NCBI GenBank assembly: GCA_002943765.1
Contig: PQWQ01000004.1
Location: forward strand, 4,464,001 to 4,528,000
DNA from: Psoroptes ovis
Lineage: Eukaryota; Arthropoda; Arachnida; Sarcoptiformes; Psoroptidae
DNA: 64,000 nt
Direction: 5' to 3'
Below are positions 52,479 to 64,000 of the stretch, piece after piece. Made by a program: the position numbers and the translations under genes. Every line of letters begins with the position of its first letter. The stretch's first letter is position 1. Under the pieces are notes generated by a model. That model worked only from the letters and a program-made list of their open reading frames with translations, did not search any database and was not told the DNA's origin.

Positions 52479-55400
52479 TGCTGTTTGATTTTCGATTCAT
52501 CATGGGAATGGCAAATGTTTTTTGAATTTGAGGAATAATTCCTGCAAATGAATCAAATTCGAATCATCAAAATGACATTCACATGAGGCCTAAATAAATT
52601 GAAATTAATCGATTAATTGAAATTTGTCTGAAACGTTTTTTAAAAAAAATACCTGCACAGTAATATTTCAAATAAACAGCCAAACCAACCAACAAAACAA
52701 AAACTGCTCACATACAAACATTAATGCACACACAGATACACGTCAAAAATGGTGCATTTGAATGTAATAATTTTAATTAAATAACAGACAACCAACAAAT
52801 TTGAAACAAAAATAAAAAACTTGAAAAATTTATTTAAAAAAAAATTATATTCATACAAACAAACAGAGATAAAATAATTGATTGCAAATGAATGACAATC
52901 TTTACATGAATTTTCAGCAAATCACTTTGAAACTGTAATTTTTGTTTAATACAAACATGCATAGCATTAAATGATGATAGATGTGTGCTTTGGGCATTTT
53001 GACTTATGTGAACATCTCTTCAAATGTATTGTTTTACAAAAGAAATAATTATTTCATAAATTTTGAATTTGAATCTAATTTTTACTGAAGGATTTAATAA
53101 CATTCTGACAATAATAATATTTACCTCTTCTCATTGTTATTCAGTCAGTCTAAATTTTTTCTTAAAGAGAAACGCATATTTCAGAGTAACAAACCAGAAT
53201 GCACATGCAAACATTTCACAAGTTTGTTTTGACCAAAATCTCATTTCGCCGTTTAAACTCCAAATCAAAAGTGGAGGAAAAACACGTGTTTTTCAGTTGC
53301 TCATAATGATTGCGAAATAAAAAATTTTTCATTGAAATGAATGCAAATTAAAAGCTTTCACACCAATTTGATTGATCAAGTGATTTCAATTTTGAAATGG
53401 TCATCATAATTACTCACTTTGAGACTGAACCTTGCAATATTTGTTTGTTAATCGAAGCTTCAATTAAATAATAGTTTTTATTATTAGATGTACGCCTACA
53501 AAATTGCATTGATCAAATTATTATGATGATGAGCATCATCATTTCATTTTAAGATTGATTAACATTAATCATATTTATTACTCATTTTTCCAATTGTTTC
53601 ATAATTTTTCAGTCATCAAAAGGCATGAAAATATGGTGAATTCATTTATGTCAATCAAAAAATTGCGAAATTCAATGAAAGTCAATTGAATTTGTTCTTT
53701 TCTCCAAAAATGATACCATAGCAAATATTAATTCGAAATCTGGAAGATGTTGAGAAAATTTTTCACTTAAAAAAAAGAGTTTTAGTTTTGAATTTGTCCT
53801 CCAAATGTTGATGTGTATGGCTGATGGACATCATCATTAAAATGTCTACGTAGATGTATCATTCATTATTGATAAATATAACTTATACAATTGCAAAGTG
53901 ATTGCTTGCAGCTTGCTTTGAAGACAATTACTTTTGAATTTTCCAGAGAAAATCATTTTTTGGATTTCTCTTTTTTTTTGCATTTCACGAAAATTGCTTG
54001 AATGCGCAAACTGCTAAAGCTGTTGTGAACTTGGAATGGAAAATCATTCGCAATTTGCAAAAAAAACCTTTCGTTGAATTGTATTGTATTTTTTAAAGAT
54101 GAATTTCTGGTTGTTTTTTGATTCGAAGCAGCGAAAATGAGAAAAAAAATGAAATTTTAAATTTGAATTGAATTAATGTGAAACAAGCAAATTAAATTTT
54201 TGTTAGTCAAAAATCACTTTTCTCAAGTCGACATTGTTTGACACTAGTGGCTGTAATAAAATTGAAATTGTAATGACAATTTTTTAATAACAACTTCCGA
54301 TGTATTTTTTGTTGCACTTTTCAACAATTCTTTGGAAATCAATGAGATACATCATAATGTCTTAGACAATTGAATATTTCAATTGATTGTTGTTTCACTT
54401 TTTCCAATTCGATTCACCTTGGAAATAAAATAAAATGTTTCTGTTTTTCTGTTTGAATGTCTAATGTGATTTGAAAGCTGCAAATTAACTAAAAAACATT
54501 GATTGACTCATAAACAAAACATGATTATATGTTTTTTTTTCGCAAATAAAATTTTCAATTCTTAAAAATTTCAATTAAAAAATTGAGTGGATAAATGAAA
54601 TTTAAAAAAAATCCAAACACAGACATAACCAAACGTCCTCGAATCAAATGGTCGATCAATCAATCAATAAATTGATTATTTTCTGTCAAAATGACTGCAA
54701 GCCTAAACACATTGTTTGAAATTTATTTGAATTTGACCAATATTTTCTATGAAAATTTTCAATATGAATAAATGAAACAGAACAATGCAAGTTTAAAACA
54801 AAGATGAATACTTGAATTGAATAGAAATATGTTCATTGAATAGTCATTGATGCATGAATTGGTCGCTTGTGTGACTAAAGGCTAAGGTTGATTGTGAAAT
54901 TTAAAAGGTGAAATTGCATTCATTGCAATTAAATTGCATTCATCAGTGAACGAAATGTGAGTTGCAATATGAAAAAGAGAGAGAGAGAGAGAGACGATTG
55001 TCAAAATTAAAATTGCTTCAACTATTCGCTATTCGATGAACAGCTAGCAATTTATTTGGGTTTGTGAATGTATCCAAATGGATACAAACTAAAAACACAT
55101 AAAAGCATTATCATCTCTTTCGTTTCGTAAATTTTTCAGCCAGTTTCACATTAGTTTTAATGCTGTTTACTATTCGCTGAATGATGTGCGTGCAGTGTTT
55201 ATGAATTGTATATGGGGCTGTGTATAGCGCAAACTAACGATAACTTTTTTTGATTATTTTAAATCCAGTTTTCAAAATGTCATCCAAGTTTCAATCAATG
55301 AATTTTTTTCAAAGTTATTCAATTCAGTGAATTTGTCCATTTTTGAATGATGAAACCAACAGCAGTTTGATATGACACCAACAACATTAACAACTGAAAA

Positions 55401-58009
55401 CGAATCCAGTAATCTTCAAAACAAAATTCAAATCAAGCATAAAATTATTTGTTTCATGACTGAGAATCGAAAATATCTGACTATTGAAATTGTTTTTTGT
55501 GAAATAATGTTTTCTTCAATGATTTTGTATTGTTTAAAATTTAATTTTGATAACTCAGGGAATATTAAAAACTAATAATTTCAACTGGTATGTATTCAAT
55601 TTTTTATCACCAAAATATTGGCTTTTTGGCCAAAAAATAAATATGACATTGGTTTATTTGATTCATGTTGTTCTAAAACAACACAAACATTTTGATCTGT
55701 TAATAAGAAATTAATTTCCAATGCTTTAAGTTGATGAGAAATTTCACAGCAAAATTTTTGATCATTAAGCATTGTGAACAGCTGACCAAATTAGTGCTGC
55801 ACACTGACAAACTGCGGCTTTCTGCAGCTGTGTTGTGTCTTAAAGAAAAAATAAAGATGCTAAGAATAGAAAAAATGTCAAATAGATGAATGTATTTTTG
55901 GCCATAATTATTTAATTTATTTGATGCAAAATAATATCTTTCCCATTTGAAGAATATGCACATTTTATTTTAAAGTGATGTATGATGCAAAGTAATGAGT
56001 ATTTATTTCAACAAACATTTTCTTTCATAAAAATTTTGCCCATTTAATTCATGTTTGAATATTAGATATATAAATCTTATCATTTTTTTGTTTTGGATAA
56101 AAATTACTTTGAAATTAATTGATTATCTCAAATTAGTTTACTGTTTGGATTGTGATTCCATTGCATTCAAATAAGCATTAGTGTGATATGTGTGCGAATA
56201 ATTGTCACTTTGTGATAGTTTTGAATTTATTAGCCATGTTTCGTTGATGAAGATTTATTATTTGACGAATTGCCAGATAGAATTTTAAAATTTGCCTGCT
56301 TAGTTGGATTAGATAAATTGAGTGCAGTGCAAAATATTTATATTTCCATTGAAATATCATAAAAATTATGATTTAAGATTGAAAATTTTAGATGTTTCAA
56401 CCATTGAATTGTTTGAGCCTTTCTTCCCTTGATTAAGCCATAAATGCTTAAGGAGTGTTTTTTGCTTGGAATATAAATCTTTGCTCACTGGTCGAGTTTA
56501 TATCTATTTGCATTTTGATTGGCATAAGATGAATCTAAAGAATCCTGATTCGCAATAAAATATGATAATCTTAGTGAATTATTATTGGCAGATGATAATT
56601 GCAGTTAACCTATCAATTATTTGGGCTACTATTTATGATTATGATTCCAATATTATAGAAAGCATCAACTGCCTTAGGCACAAAGTTAATCATCATTATT
56701 ATAATGCAAACATGACAAATAACTGTATGCTTGTTAGGCATAGAATTTTAATTATTTGAACAATGTTCTAGTCATACTCACAATCTTAGAAGATTGCTCA
56801 GATATTCTCAAATGATTTAGATGTTTGATGTATTAGATATCAAATCACATGGTATCAATTGATAATGATCAGTTGATGAACAAATATGTGCATCGAAAGC
56901 AACATAGAAGAATAGCACAAAATACATATTTTAATAAATAAGTATTATCATTATAATGAAACTCACATATAATTGGTATAAATCACAAAAATTATCATAT
57001 AATCTAAAACACGAATCAAATAAGGCAAAAACTGAGAAAAAATCATGAAATCATCAAAAAATAGAAAATAATTCTGAACAACATAATGGCTTACCATCAA
57101 AATATTGAATAAAAAATATTTTTGTGTCACACGAAACGAAAAATTTTGTGAAATTGATATGCATGCATAAAGGGCTGAACCACTCATATTCATTGTTTGT
57201 ATCGAATTTGTTTTCTAGGTTTCATGCTACATTTTCACCTGCTAATTTCCTCTTGCTATTTGTTTGGTGGTAAAATATAATATTAGACATTATTTCGTTC
57301 ATTTCAATTTAATACAATTTTGTTGACCCAAAAAAAACCAAACGACATTTAAAATAATAATGATTTCATGGATTAAAATTAACAACAATTTTCGATAGTT
57401 TTTGCTATTTTATTTCATGTATTTTCTTCATAGTGACTTCAGCTGATATTTACTCAATTTTTTCAAGCTAAAATATGAATGTTTTGATTGGAGAGAAAGT
57501 ATATTTGTCAATTGAAATTTAAAAACTAATCAATTTAATTTTGCATTTTCATAATACAGTCATTGCTGAATGGATTAATGCTTTTCAATGCTTAATTACT
57601 AAACACGTGTTTTGATTTTACAACTGCCTGATAATATCCAATTGACCATTAATCATTGACAGCTTATTATCGACATATTCAGACTTTGAACCAAATAGAC
57701 ATGTTTATATTTTGCCCACCTTCGATATTATTTATTCAAAGGGATATTATTTGATTGAAGTAAGCAGAATCTTTGAACAAACCATATCTTTTAAGAACTG
57801 ATTGGAAAAACATAATGGTAGGTTTATGATTGAAATGATTTTTTGAATTTGGCGTCTCACAACCTGTATATTCGACCACCATCAATGATCATCATCATAC
57901 TTCTGATTGAAATAATAAAATTGAGCAATCTTATTGAATATTGATGAATATTTGAATTGAAAAACGTTGAGTACATATTAATTGATTTCCATAATTCAGT
58001 CCAAGAAGG
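52479..58009. other. Long intergenic / 5' leader region of the NHS-like gene
   Basis: About 5.5 kb without a convincing coding exon. It contains a (GA)n tract at about 54976-54994. The sequence just before 58010 ends in a CATAATTCAG acceptor-like site (about 57990-57999), so a non-coding first exon of the NHS-like gene probably lies upstream in this stretch. Short frames here are AT-rich and unrecognised. Confidence 0.5.
54976..54994. repeat. (GA)n microsatellite / GAGA tract
   Basis: An uninterrupted AGAGAG run of about 19 bases. In arthropods such tracts can bind GAGA-type factors near promoters; here that role is only a possibility. Confidence 0.8.
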
Positions 58010-61000
58010 ATGCCATTTCCAAAGTGGAATCTTGAACCGGTGCATGTGTCTCGTACATTACCATGGGCAGCAGCAATCGCAGCTATTGCTTCATGTTCAT
58101 CTAAATATTCAAATCATGAACAAATTAAATCAAAAAATGGTCAAATGAATGGCACAAAATCAGCACAACAGCCACCACCGATGTTACCATGCATACCAAA
58201 TATTAAAAATGTGGATAAAACAAATTTGAGAAAGCAAAATAAAAATAATTTCAAACCAAATGTTGATAGTAATAATGAAAATGATGAGAATATGGAGGAC
58301 GATTGTGGAAACGAGGAATCAAATGATGTGAATGGAGGAGATGATGATTATGACTGCACTGATCAATCGACCATCAATTATAAAGAGCCGAGAGAATCGC
58401 CGGCAGTACTGTGCAATAATGATAATAATAATGAAAACAATTTAACAGATGATGAACAACTTTTATTGAAAATACATAATCGTACATTGACCAATATCAT
58501 CAGACAAATATCTTCCTTATTATTAACATCTGATCAATTATTCATGGAATTGACTGATGATTGTAAACGTCTTTTTGATCGAAGTATACGTCTAAGGCAA
58601 CGTTTCAACAATATATTAATCAATATTGATCATCTCAATCATAAAATGCGTCATTCAGGTATGTTCATTTATTTGTTTATTTTCATTAAAAAAGCCTGAT
58701 GTTTGGGCCAATTTTCACATTGGAATGGATAATTTTCCAATTTTAAATCAAATAAACAAACATTCGATATTGAAACATGCAAAGATAATCGTTTGTGATA
58801 ATCATTTCCAAATATAATCGGATTCGGATGTTCAATGTTTGGAAATGAATAAACATTGATATATTTGCACACCTGTCTAAATATCAAATCTGATTTCTTA
58901 CATCTAAGATTCTTTGGATGATAAGAGAAAATTGTCTCCTGAAACTTTTTCAATTTTTTCTTATCTTACTTTGCAGACAACAGTCGGTAAATGTTTATCC
59001 AACTTTTGCTTTTATGTAATCAATTTAGATGGATCAATTTGGATAAATCTCATACATTTTTGCTTGTTAATTGTTTGTCCATAGATATCCATTCAATGCG
59101 AGATTCGAAAGTCTCTGAATGAATTTGCAGAATATATGAAAAACTAATCTTTAAAAAATTGAATCTCAATTAATCATCAAATGGATGCCTGAAAAGGAAA
59201 TATTTGAATTTATTCAAATATTTTCTCTTTGCTGTGATCAAGCAAATCAAATAAAAACAAATTTGATTGATGGACGTTCACAAACAAACTAAATCAAAAT
59301 TGATGTCTGTTTGAAGAGTTTAATTAAAGTTTCACGTCAAAATAGTTTATTGAATGATTTGCTTGTTTGATTCTATGGTTCATAGTCCACAAGCCACACC
59401 AATTGCAAATTGTAATTTTCAATATGATAAATCAACTTTTGAAAATCAAATCATGGCCAAAAATTTGCAATGCATCAGCCAATTTTTTTCACTTTACCGA
59501 ATGCTTTTGGTTGTTGAAAAATAGCAGAAACCAACAAATTAATCGTATTACATTATATTTGCATGCAGCTGAACCGAAACATTCAAACAATTACAATCCT
59601 TTTATTCTTGAGCGACCTTTCACCTTTGGAGAATCAACATTTTTATCTTAGAATTGATTTTCATTGATGGAAACAATTGTTTACCATTTTTATGAAGACT
59701 TGTGGTGGTCATAATAATTATGATTATTGTTTGAAAGTTGTAAATTCTTAAGTAATAAAAACAATAATAATTATGATTTAATGTGATAGTTGTTCAACTG
59801 CTCTCAATCATAATGATTGTTGTTGTATGATCAAGCTAAGAAAAAAAAGAAGAGTTGTATGCATCTTTTTTGCAATGTCTTTGTTTTTTCTGTAGGGTTA
59901 TTTGAATGGCAAAAGTTTTGGCGGAATCCGGTTTTATTAGTTAGTGTTGGCCATAGATTTTCAATACTAAGTTTTTGTTGGATGTTTTGCTGCTCTGATC
60001 GATAAATATTGAAGCAAACAATAATTTTATTGTTGTTCAAATGTGCCTCGCCTTGTTGCGCTTGTTTAATAGAAATAAAATTATTTGAAATGATAATCAT
60101 ACATATAACTTCAAATCACCTAGAATGCCATTAGCTGTTGTTATTATTCCACTTTTTTTACTTTGAATTTGAATCAGTTTGCCTGTTGAAGAAAAATAAT
60201 ATTTTCATATTTAAATATTAAAAATATTAATCGAAATTGAACAAAGGAATTAAATTTGAAAATTGATTCAAAGTTCAATTCATTTATTATGCTGCAACAA
60301 ATTCAAATGGAAGAAAATTGCATCCGTTGCAATTGACTCAAATCATGATCGATAAGTCCATAGTCTAAATGGGTCAAAGTTCATGAGGCCTTATTGTCTA
60401 ATAAATATTTGAATTAAACACATGGCTTAAACATATAACCGAATGTATTGAATTTATTGTGAATTTTCAAGTTTCCTGCTTCAATTTAGTTTTTCAGAAA
60501 AATAAGTCGCGTGGCTTCTTTTGTCATTTTATTTGATTAAAAGCAAACATCCTCAGAAACTTTTCCATTTTCATGGTAGTTTTCTTGTTTCGATTTGATT
60601 TGCAGGAATAGATTTGTCATTGAAAAAAGTGAATTAAAAACTGGGCCAGGTGTTCACTTTTTACTGGTTGTTTTCGTTGGTGACAGAACAGACGAGGGTG
60701 CGGTTCTATACATTTCAAAGAGGATCAAACGAACATTTGCAAATTTTGCGCAAGTTGTTGATGATGCTTTGACCTTGGTGTTAATCTGGTGTTGATGGAT
60801 ATATGACATTTCAAACACACACAAAGCTGGTCACTAGTCAGACATTGGAAAATCTTGTGACCCTTACCATTAATTTAATACGTCTAAATGTTTAATTCAA
60901 ACAAGAGCACCCACACATGTGTTAATGAAAATGGATAAGAAAAAATTTTTAGACAAGAAATTGAAATATCCGGCTCATGAAACGGTTCAAATGGACTGGA

Positions 61001-63970
61001 AATGAAATGCACGTCATTGATTAAATGATATATTTAATTCTTATAATTTGAATATTTAAAACAATCAAATTCCTTTTTTTGAAATAGTGTAGGAATCTCA
61101 TAAATATTCAAATTTGAAATGCTATTATCTTGATTATTACGATGAAATTTAATTAACAAAAGGATTGACTGTTTTAAGCATTTATGTGATCGGTTTTGTT
61201 AATAATAAGTTATTTCCCATTATAAATTCATAATGCATTTGACCTTTGTATTTGCTTTCGGTGAGCAAATTATCTGCAATTTGTTTTGGCCAAGTTTTTA
61301 AAATTACTTAATTATCATGCGAACAAACACTATGAATTAGAGCACTGATCTGATTAACTAATTTGACTAATCTTTTTTTTCTTTTCTAAAATCATTTCGT
61401 AAAATGATAACAAGTAAAACTCTTTGTTCTTCAATCAACCTAATGATCGATTGATGTTTGCTTTACGATTGAATTGATTGCAAGCAAACAAATCAATGAA
61501 TTCAATGAAGCACATGTTATTTCTTTTTTGACATAAATGCAGATCATTAATGAATTATTAGATTGCAGATAATCAATGATTCAATGTTTGAATTGATATT
61601 TTGGCCACATTTTTCAACATTGAGAAATTCATCATTTTAAAATATGATTATTATCAATGAATGTGTGTTATATTCATATTTTTTCTATTTCAAACAATCG
61701 ACACAACGAAAATGGAAAAAAATTTCCAAACTCATTTTTGAATGGCATTTCTTTGTTTGACAATTCGTTGTTTGTTGATGTATTTTGGTTTATTTGTTTG
61801 TTTGGTATATGGCATATGATGCATAACAAACAAATAAAAACTGAAAATGAATTTCTATTTTTAAATTTTGCATATCTTTTTATGCTGAAATAGCGTTGAA
61901 ATGCTTCAATCGGTAATGAATGGAAGCTAGAAATAAAAACAGCAACACATAGCGATGAATATGTTTCAACGAAATGCCGAATAAATAAGCCATTCAAATG
62001 AAAGTGTGTTGAAACAATTCATAGAAACACGTGACATAAATAATGGCTGCGTTTATAATAAAAACATAAAATACACGTTTTTAGAGTATTATGACATTAA
62101 TTTGATAATAATATAGATATAGTTAATTAAATAATAATAAATCATTGTTTGTTCATAAAATTAGTACCAACAATTGGCCAAATATCGAAATATTATGAAC
62201 AGCAAAAAGAAGCGAAAAAAGAGAATAATGAAAGCATAATATTGATTGGCAATGTTCCACATCGTTTGCATTATTTAAATCAAATGTTGCACTATCAATT
62301 ACCTCAGCGACAACAAACCAATTTGGACAGGCGATCCAATGCTTTTGAATGGAAAAGTAATAAACAATTAGATCATTCCTTATTTACAATGAATAGTCGA
62401 CCAGTATCGATTCGTAATTTATATGCACGTGCACATGCACCCGGTGATGTAAGACTATCGTGCTCGATATATTCGCCATTCATAATACAGCCAAAAACAA
62501 TCGATAAACAGCAAACAACAGATTCGATTCAAAAACAATGTCAATGCAATTGTGGTCATTGTCATCAGAAAGCCACCTGCACTAATGATACTGATAATGG
62601 AAACATGAAAAAATCTAGTCGCAATCATATCCATAATGAAAATGACAGCAATCAATGTGAATATTGCATCAATGATGAAAGACACATTGGTCATCATTCA
62701 GCATCATCGCAATCATCAAATTGTTCATCATCAGTTGTGACGTGGTCATCAGTTACATCATCCACATTCGAGCCAATCACATCCACTCAACATAAAAACT
62801 TGGCGAAGCCTCCGGTGAATAAAATGAAAGTAGGAGCAATGTCTTCGTTCTCATCATATGGTGATTATTGTGCAACGACTGCCGTTAACAATAATAACAC
62901 TGATAATAGCCAAAGATTATCATCAACAACAGCAACCAAAACAATTGACGACTTTTTCCGTGTAAATAATTTATTTGAAGACTCTCGACGATGCTCATCG
63001 CCCATCATATCTGTGCCTCAATGTGTGTGTACATGCGATAAACAAACCAACATAATGGAAACATCGCATGATAATAGTTCCAATGCAACAATTAATCATT
63101 CATCAATCACAATGGCAGCATCAATCGCTATGGGCAAATTACCAAACACAGCCACTGCACTGCCTGATTATTGGTATTGGTGTTGGCTGATGCAATCTAA
63201 TTGTAATGCAGACTTATCAGGCAGCTTTGCTCATCAAATAACCAACAATACCTCAAACACTAATTCCAATGCCAACAAACGTTGGTCATCAGCCTTAACA
63301 CCTGGTTCATCGCCATTGAAGCCAACAATTTTAGATGAAATGACAATCTGGATACGTGAAAACATTGAATGTCGGCGGGTAAGTATTGGATGAGTTGATA
63401 TAATCATTATTTGAATCAATAACTATTTTTATACTTAAGCCTGAAAGCATTGTAATCAAGTCAGCATCTGAATTGCCAGAGCATGTATTATTGGAACGTG
63501 CATTGAGCCCGCCATGTTCATCACATTCGATCAGCTTGCGAAGACATCATTCAAAATTGTCGCTGTTAGATGAGATTGACGATGACACTAATAAAATGCC
63601 TAAATTAAAACGACGCTGGTCTTTATTGCCGATTAGACGTCTATCGAAACGTTGGCGATTAATAGCGAATAACAATTTAAATGACAATAATGCTAACCAT
63701 TCTAATCATTTGGATTCAGAGTTTAGTGAAATTTCTTTATCCGACAATGAACGTATTGAAAGACAGAAAAAATTAATAAAACAACAATCTAGTCATACTG
63801 AGTGTGATCATGATGATAATAATCAAAGCATCAAAGAAGTAATCATAATGTCTCCTGAAGAAAGATTTGAATTATTAGCCAGACAATTTTCTGATTCACA
63901 AACAGTCACCATTGACGTATCAGGTCGTTATTTTGATCGACAATCAAATACACGAAAATCATTGATTCAT
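58010..63970 (+). CDS. NHS / GUK-holder family protein, 5' part, cut by right edge
   Basis: NHS-family proteins carry a WAVE-homology domain and regulate actin and cell junctions; fly GUK-holder binds Dlg/Scrib. Exons 58010-58658, 62165-63378 and 63440-63970 (introns 3506 and 61 nt; GT/AG; in phase) give 798 residues, and a GTAAGT donor at 63971 shows the gene continues. It opens MPFPKWNLEPVHVSR, the family's hallmark start. After an acidic Asn-rich linker comes a helical block at ~165-216 (LTNIIRQISSLLLTSDQL...LFDRSIRLRQRFNNIL) matching the WAVE-homology helices. Exon 2 has SRPVSIRNLYARAHAPGDVR, a motif seen downstream in NHS/GUK-holder, plus a Cys/His-rich patch (CQCNCGHCHQKATC). Exon 3 has basic KLKRRWSLLPIRRLSKRWR and SPEERFELLARQFSDSQ. 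A small exon inside the 3.5-kb intron cannot be excluded. Confidence 0.82.
58659..62164 (+). other. Large intron of the NHS-like gene
   Basis: Begins GTATGTTC and ends TAAAATTAG. The long size is unusual for this window. A less AT-rich block at about 60600-60830 is embedded. No exon with suitable splice sites and phase was found; a candidate acceptor at 60605 hits an in-frame stop within a dozen codons. Confidence 0.6.
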
Positions 63971-64000
63971 GTAAGTAATGATTGAATTCGAATAGATACA

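Noticed and set aside
60595..60795. Possible internal exon of the NHS-like gene
   Set aside because: The acceptor-like GATTTGCAG at 60605 leads to an in-frame stop in the required phase; kept only as a possible regulatory block.
61674..61997. 107-codon minus-strand frame in the NHS-like intron
   Set aside because: No domain, and it overlaps an equally long frame on the other strand, as expected by chance in this composition.
62455..62697. Hydrophobic minus-strand open frame
   Set aside because: It lies opposite a coding exon of the NHS-like gene; its Ile/Met/Phe richness is the complement of Asn/His codons.
1..64000. tRNA genes, rRNA and CRISPR arrays
   Set aside because: No B-box-like GGTTCRANYCC in a cloverleaf context, no rRNA-like conserved blocks, and no regularly spaced identical repeats were seen on either strand.

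Overview
The window is nuclear DNA from an animal. It is very AT-rich (A and T dominate visibly, and there are frequent TAA/ATT runs). The genes are metazoan and split by many short introns, mostly 54-95 nt, with canonical GT...AG ends. Several proteins carry long Asn/Asp/Gln/Ser-rich insertions. Small introns, Asn-rich inserts and arthropod-type gene content suggest a mite-like arthropod (for example an astigmatid mite). That placement is inference and was not tested. I rebuilt the gene models by hand: every exon join keeps codon phase and uses GT/AG.

Layout from left to right. 1-2857 (-): the 5' part of an animal type I fatty acid synthase (ketosynthase, then malonyl/acetyl transferase), cut by the left edge. 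4172-4852 (-): UBL3, a ubiquitin-fold protein with a C-terminal CAAX box. 8838-9785 (+): a single-coding-exon DUSP12/YVH1-type phosphatase, preceded by a 59-nt leader intron and by diverged tandem repeats. 9913-14408 (-): ceramide kinase with a ~300-residue Asn-rich N-terminal extension. 16718-20914 (-): a secreted fibulin-1-like matrix protein with about 13 EGF modules and a fibulin C-terminal module. 25158-25949 (+): an orphan single-pass membrane protein. 26375-31124 (-): a large orphan type I membrane protein. 35556-44364 (-): afadin/canoe with RA-RA-FHA-DIL-PDZ and a long tail. 47466-48209 (-): a small secreted six-cysteine protein. 48653-49597 (-): a possible LicD/fukutin-like type II membrane protein. 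49821-50546 (+): an acidic coiled-coil orphan. 50917-52478 (-): a REPS-type EH-domain endocytic adaptor. 58010-63970 (+): the 5' part of an NHS/GUK-holder-family protein with a WAVE-homology N terminus, running off the right edge.

The genes do not form an operon or one pathway. Some share broad themes: lipid metabolism (FASN, ceramide kinase), cell-junction and actin organisation (afadin, NHS-like), membrane traffic (REPS, UBL3) and extracellular matrix (fibulin). Several neighbours are tightly packed. DUSP12 and CERK converge with 127 bp between their stop codons. The LicD-like gene and the acidic coiled-coil gene diverge from a 223-bp gap. The orphan membrane genes converge with 425 bp between them.

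I recognise no tRNA, rRNA, CRISPR array or intact transposon. The large gaps (4.9-8.4, 14.4-16.7, 20.9-25.1, 31.1-35.5, 44.4-47.4 and 52.5-58.0 kb) are mostly simple AT-rich sequence. A few have features of interest: a likely MITE remnant near 35.1-35.3 kb, and three less AT-rich islands near 21.8, 47.0 and 60.7 kb.
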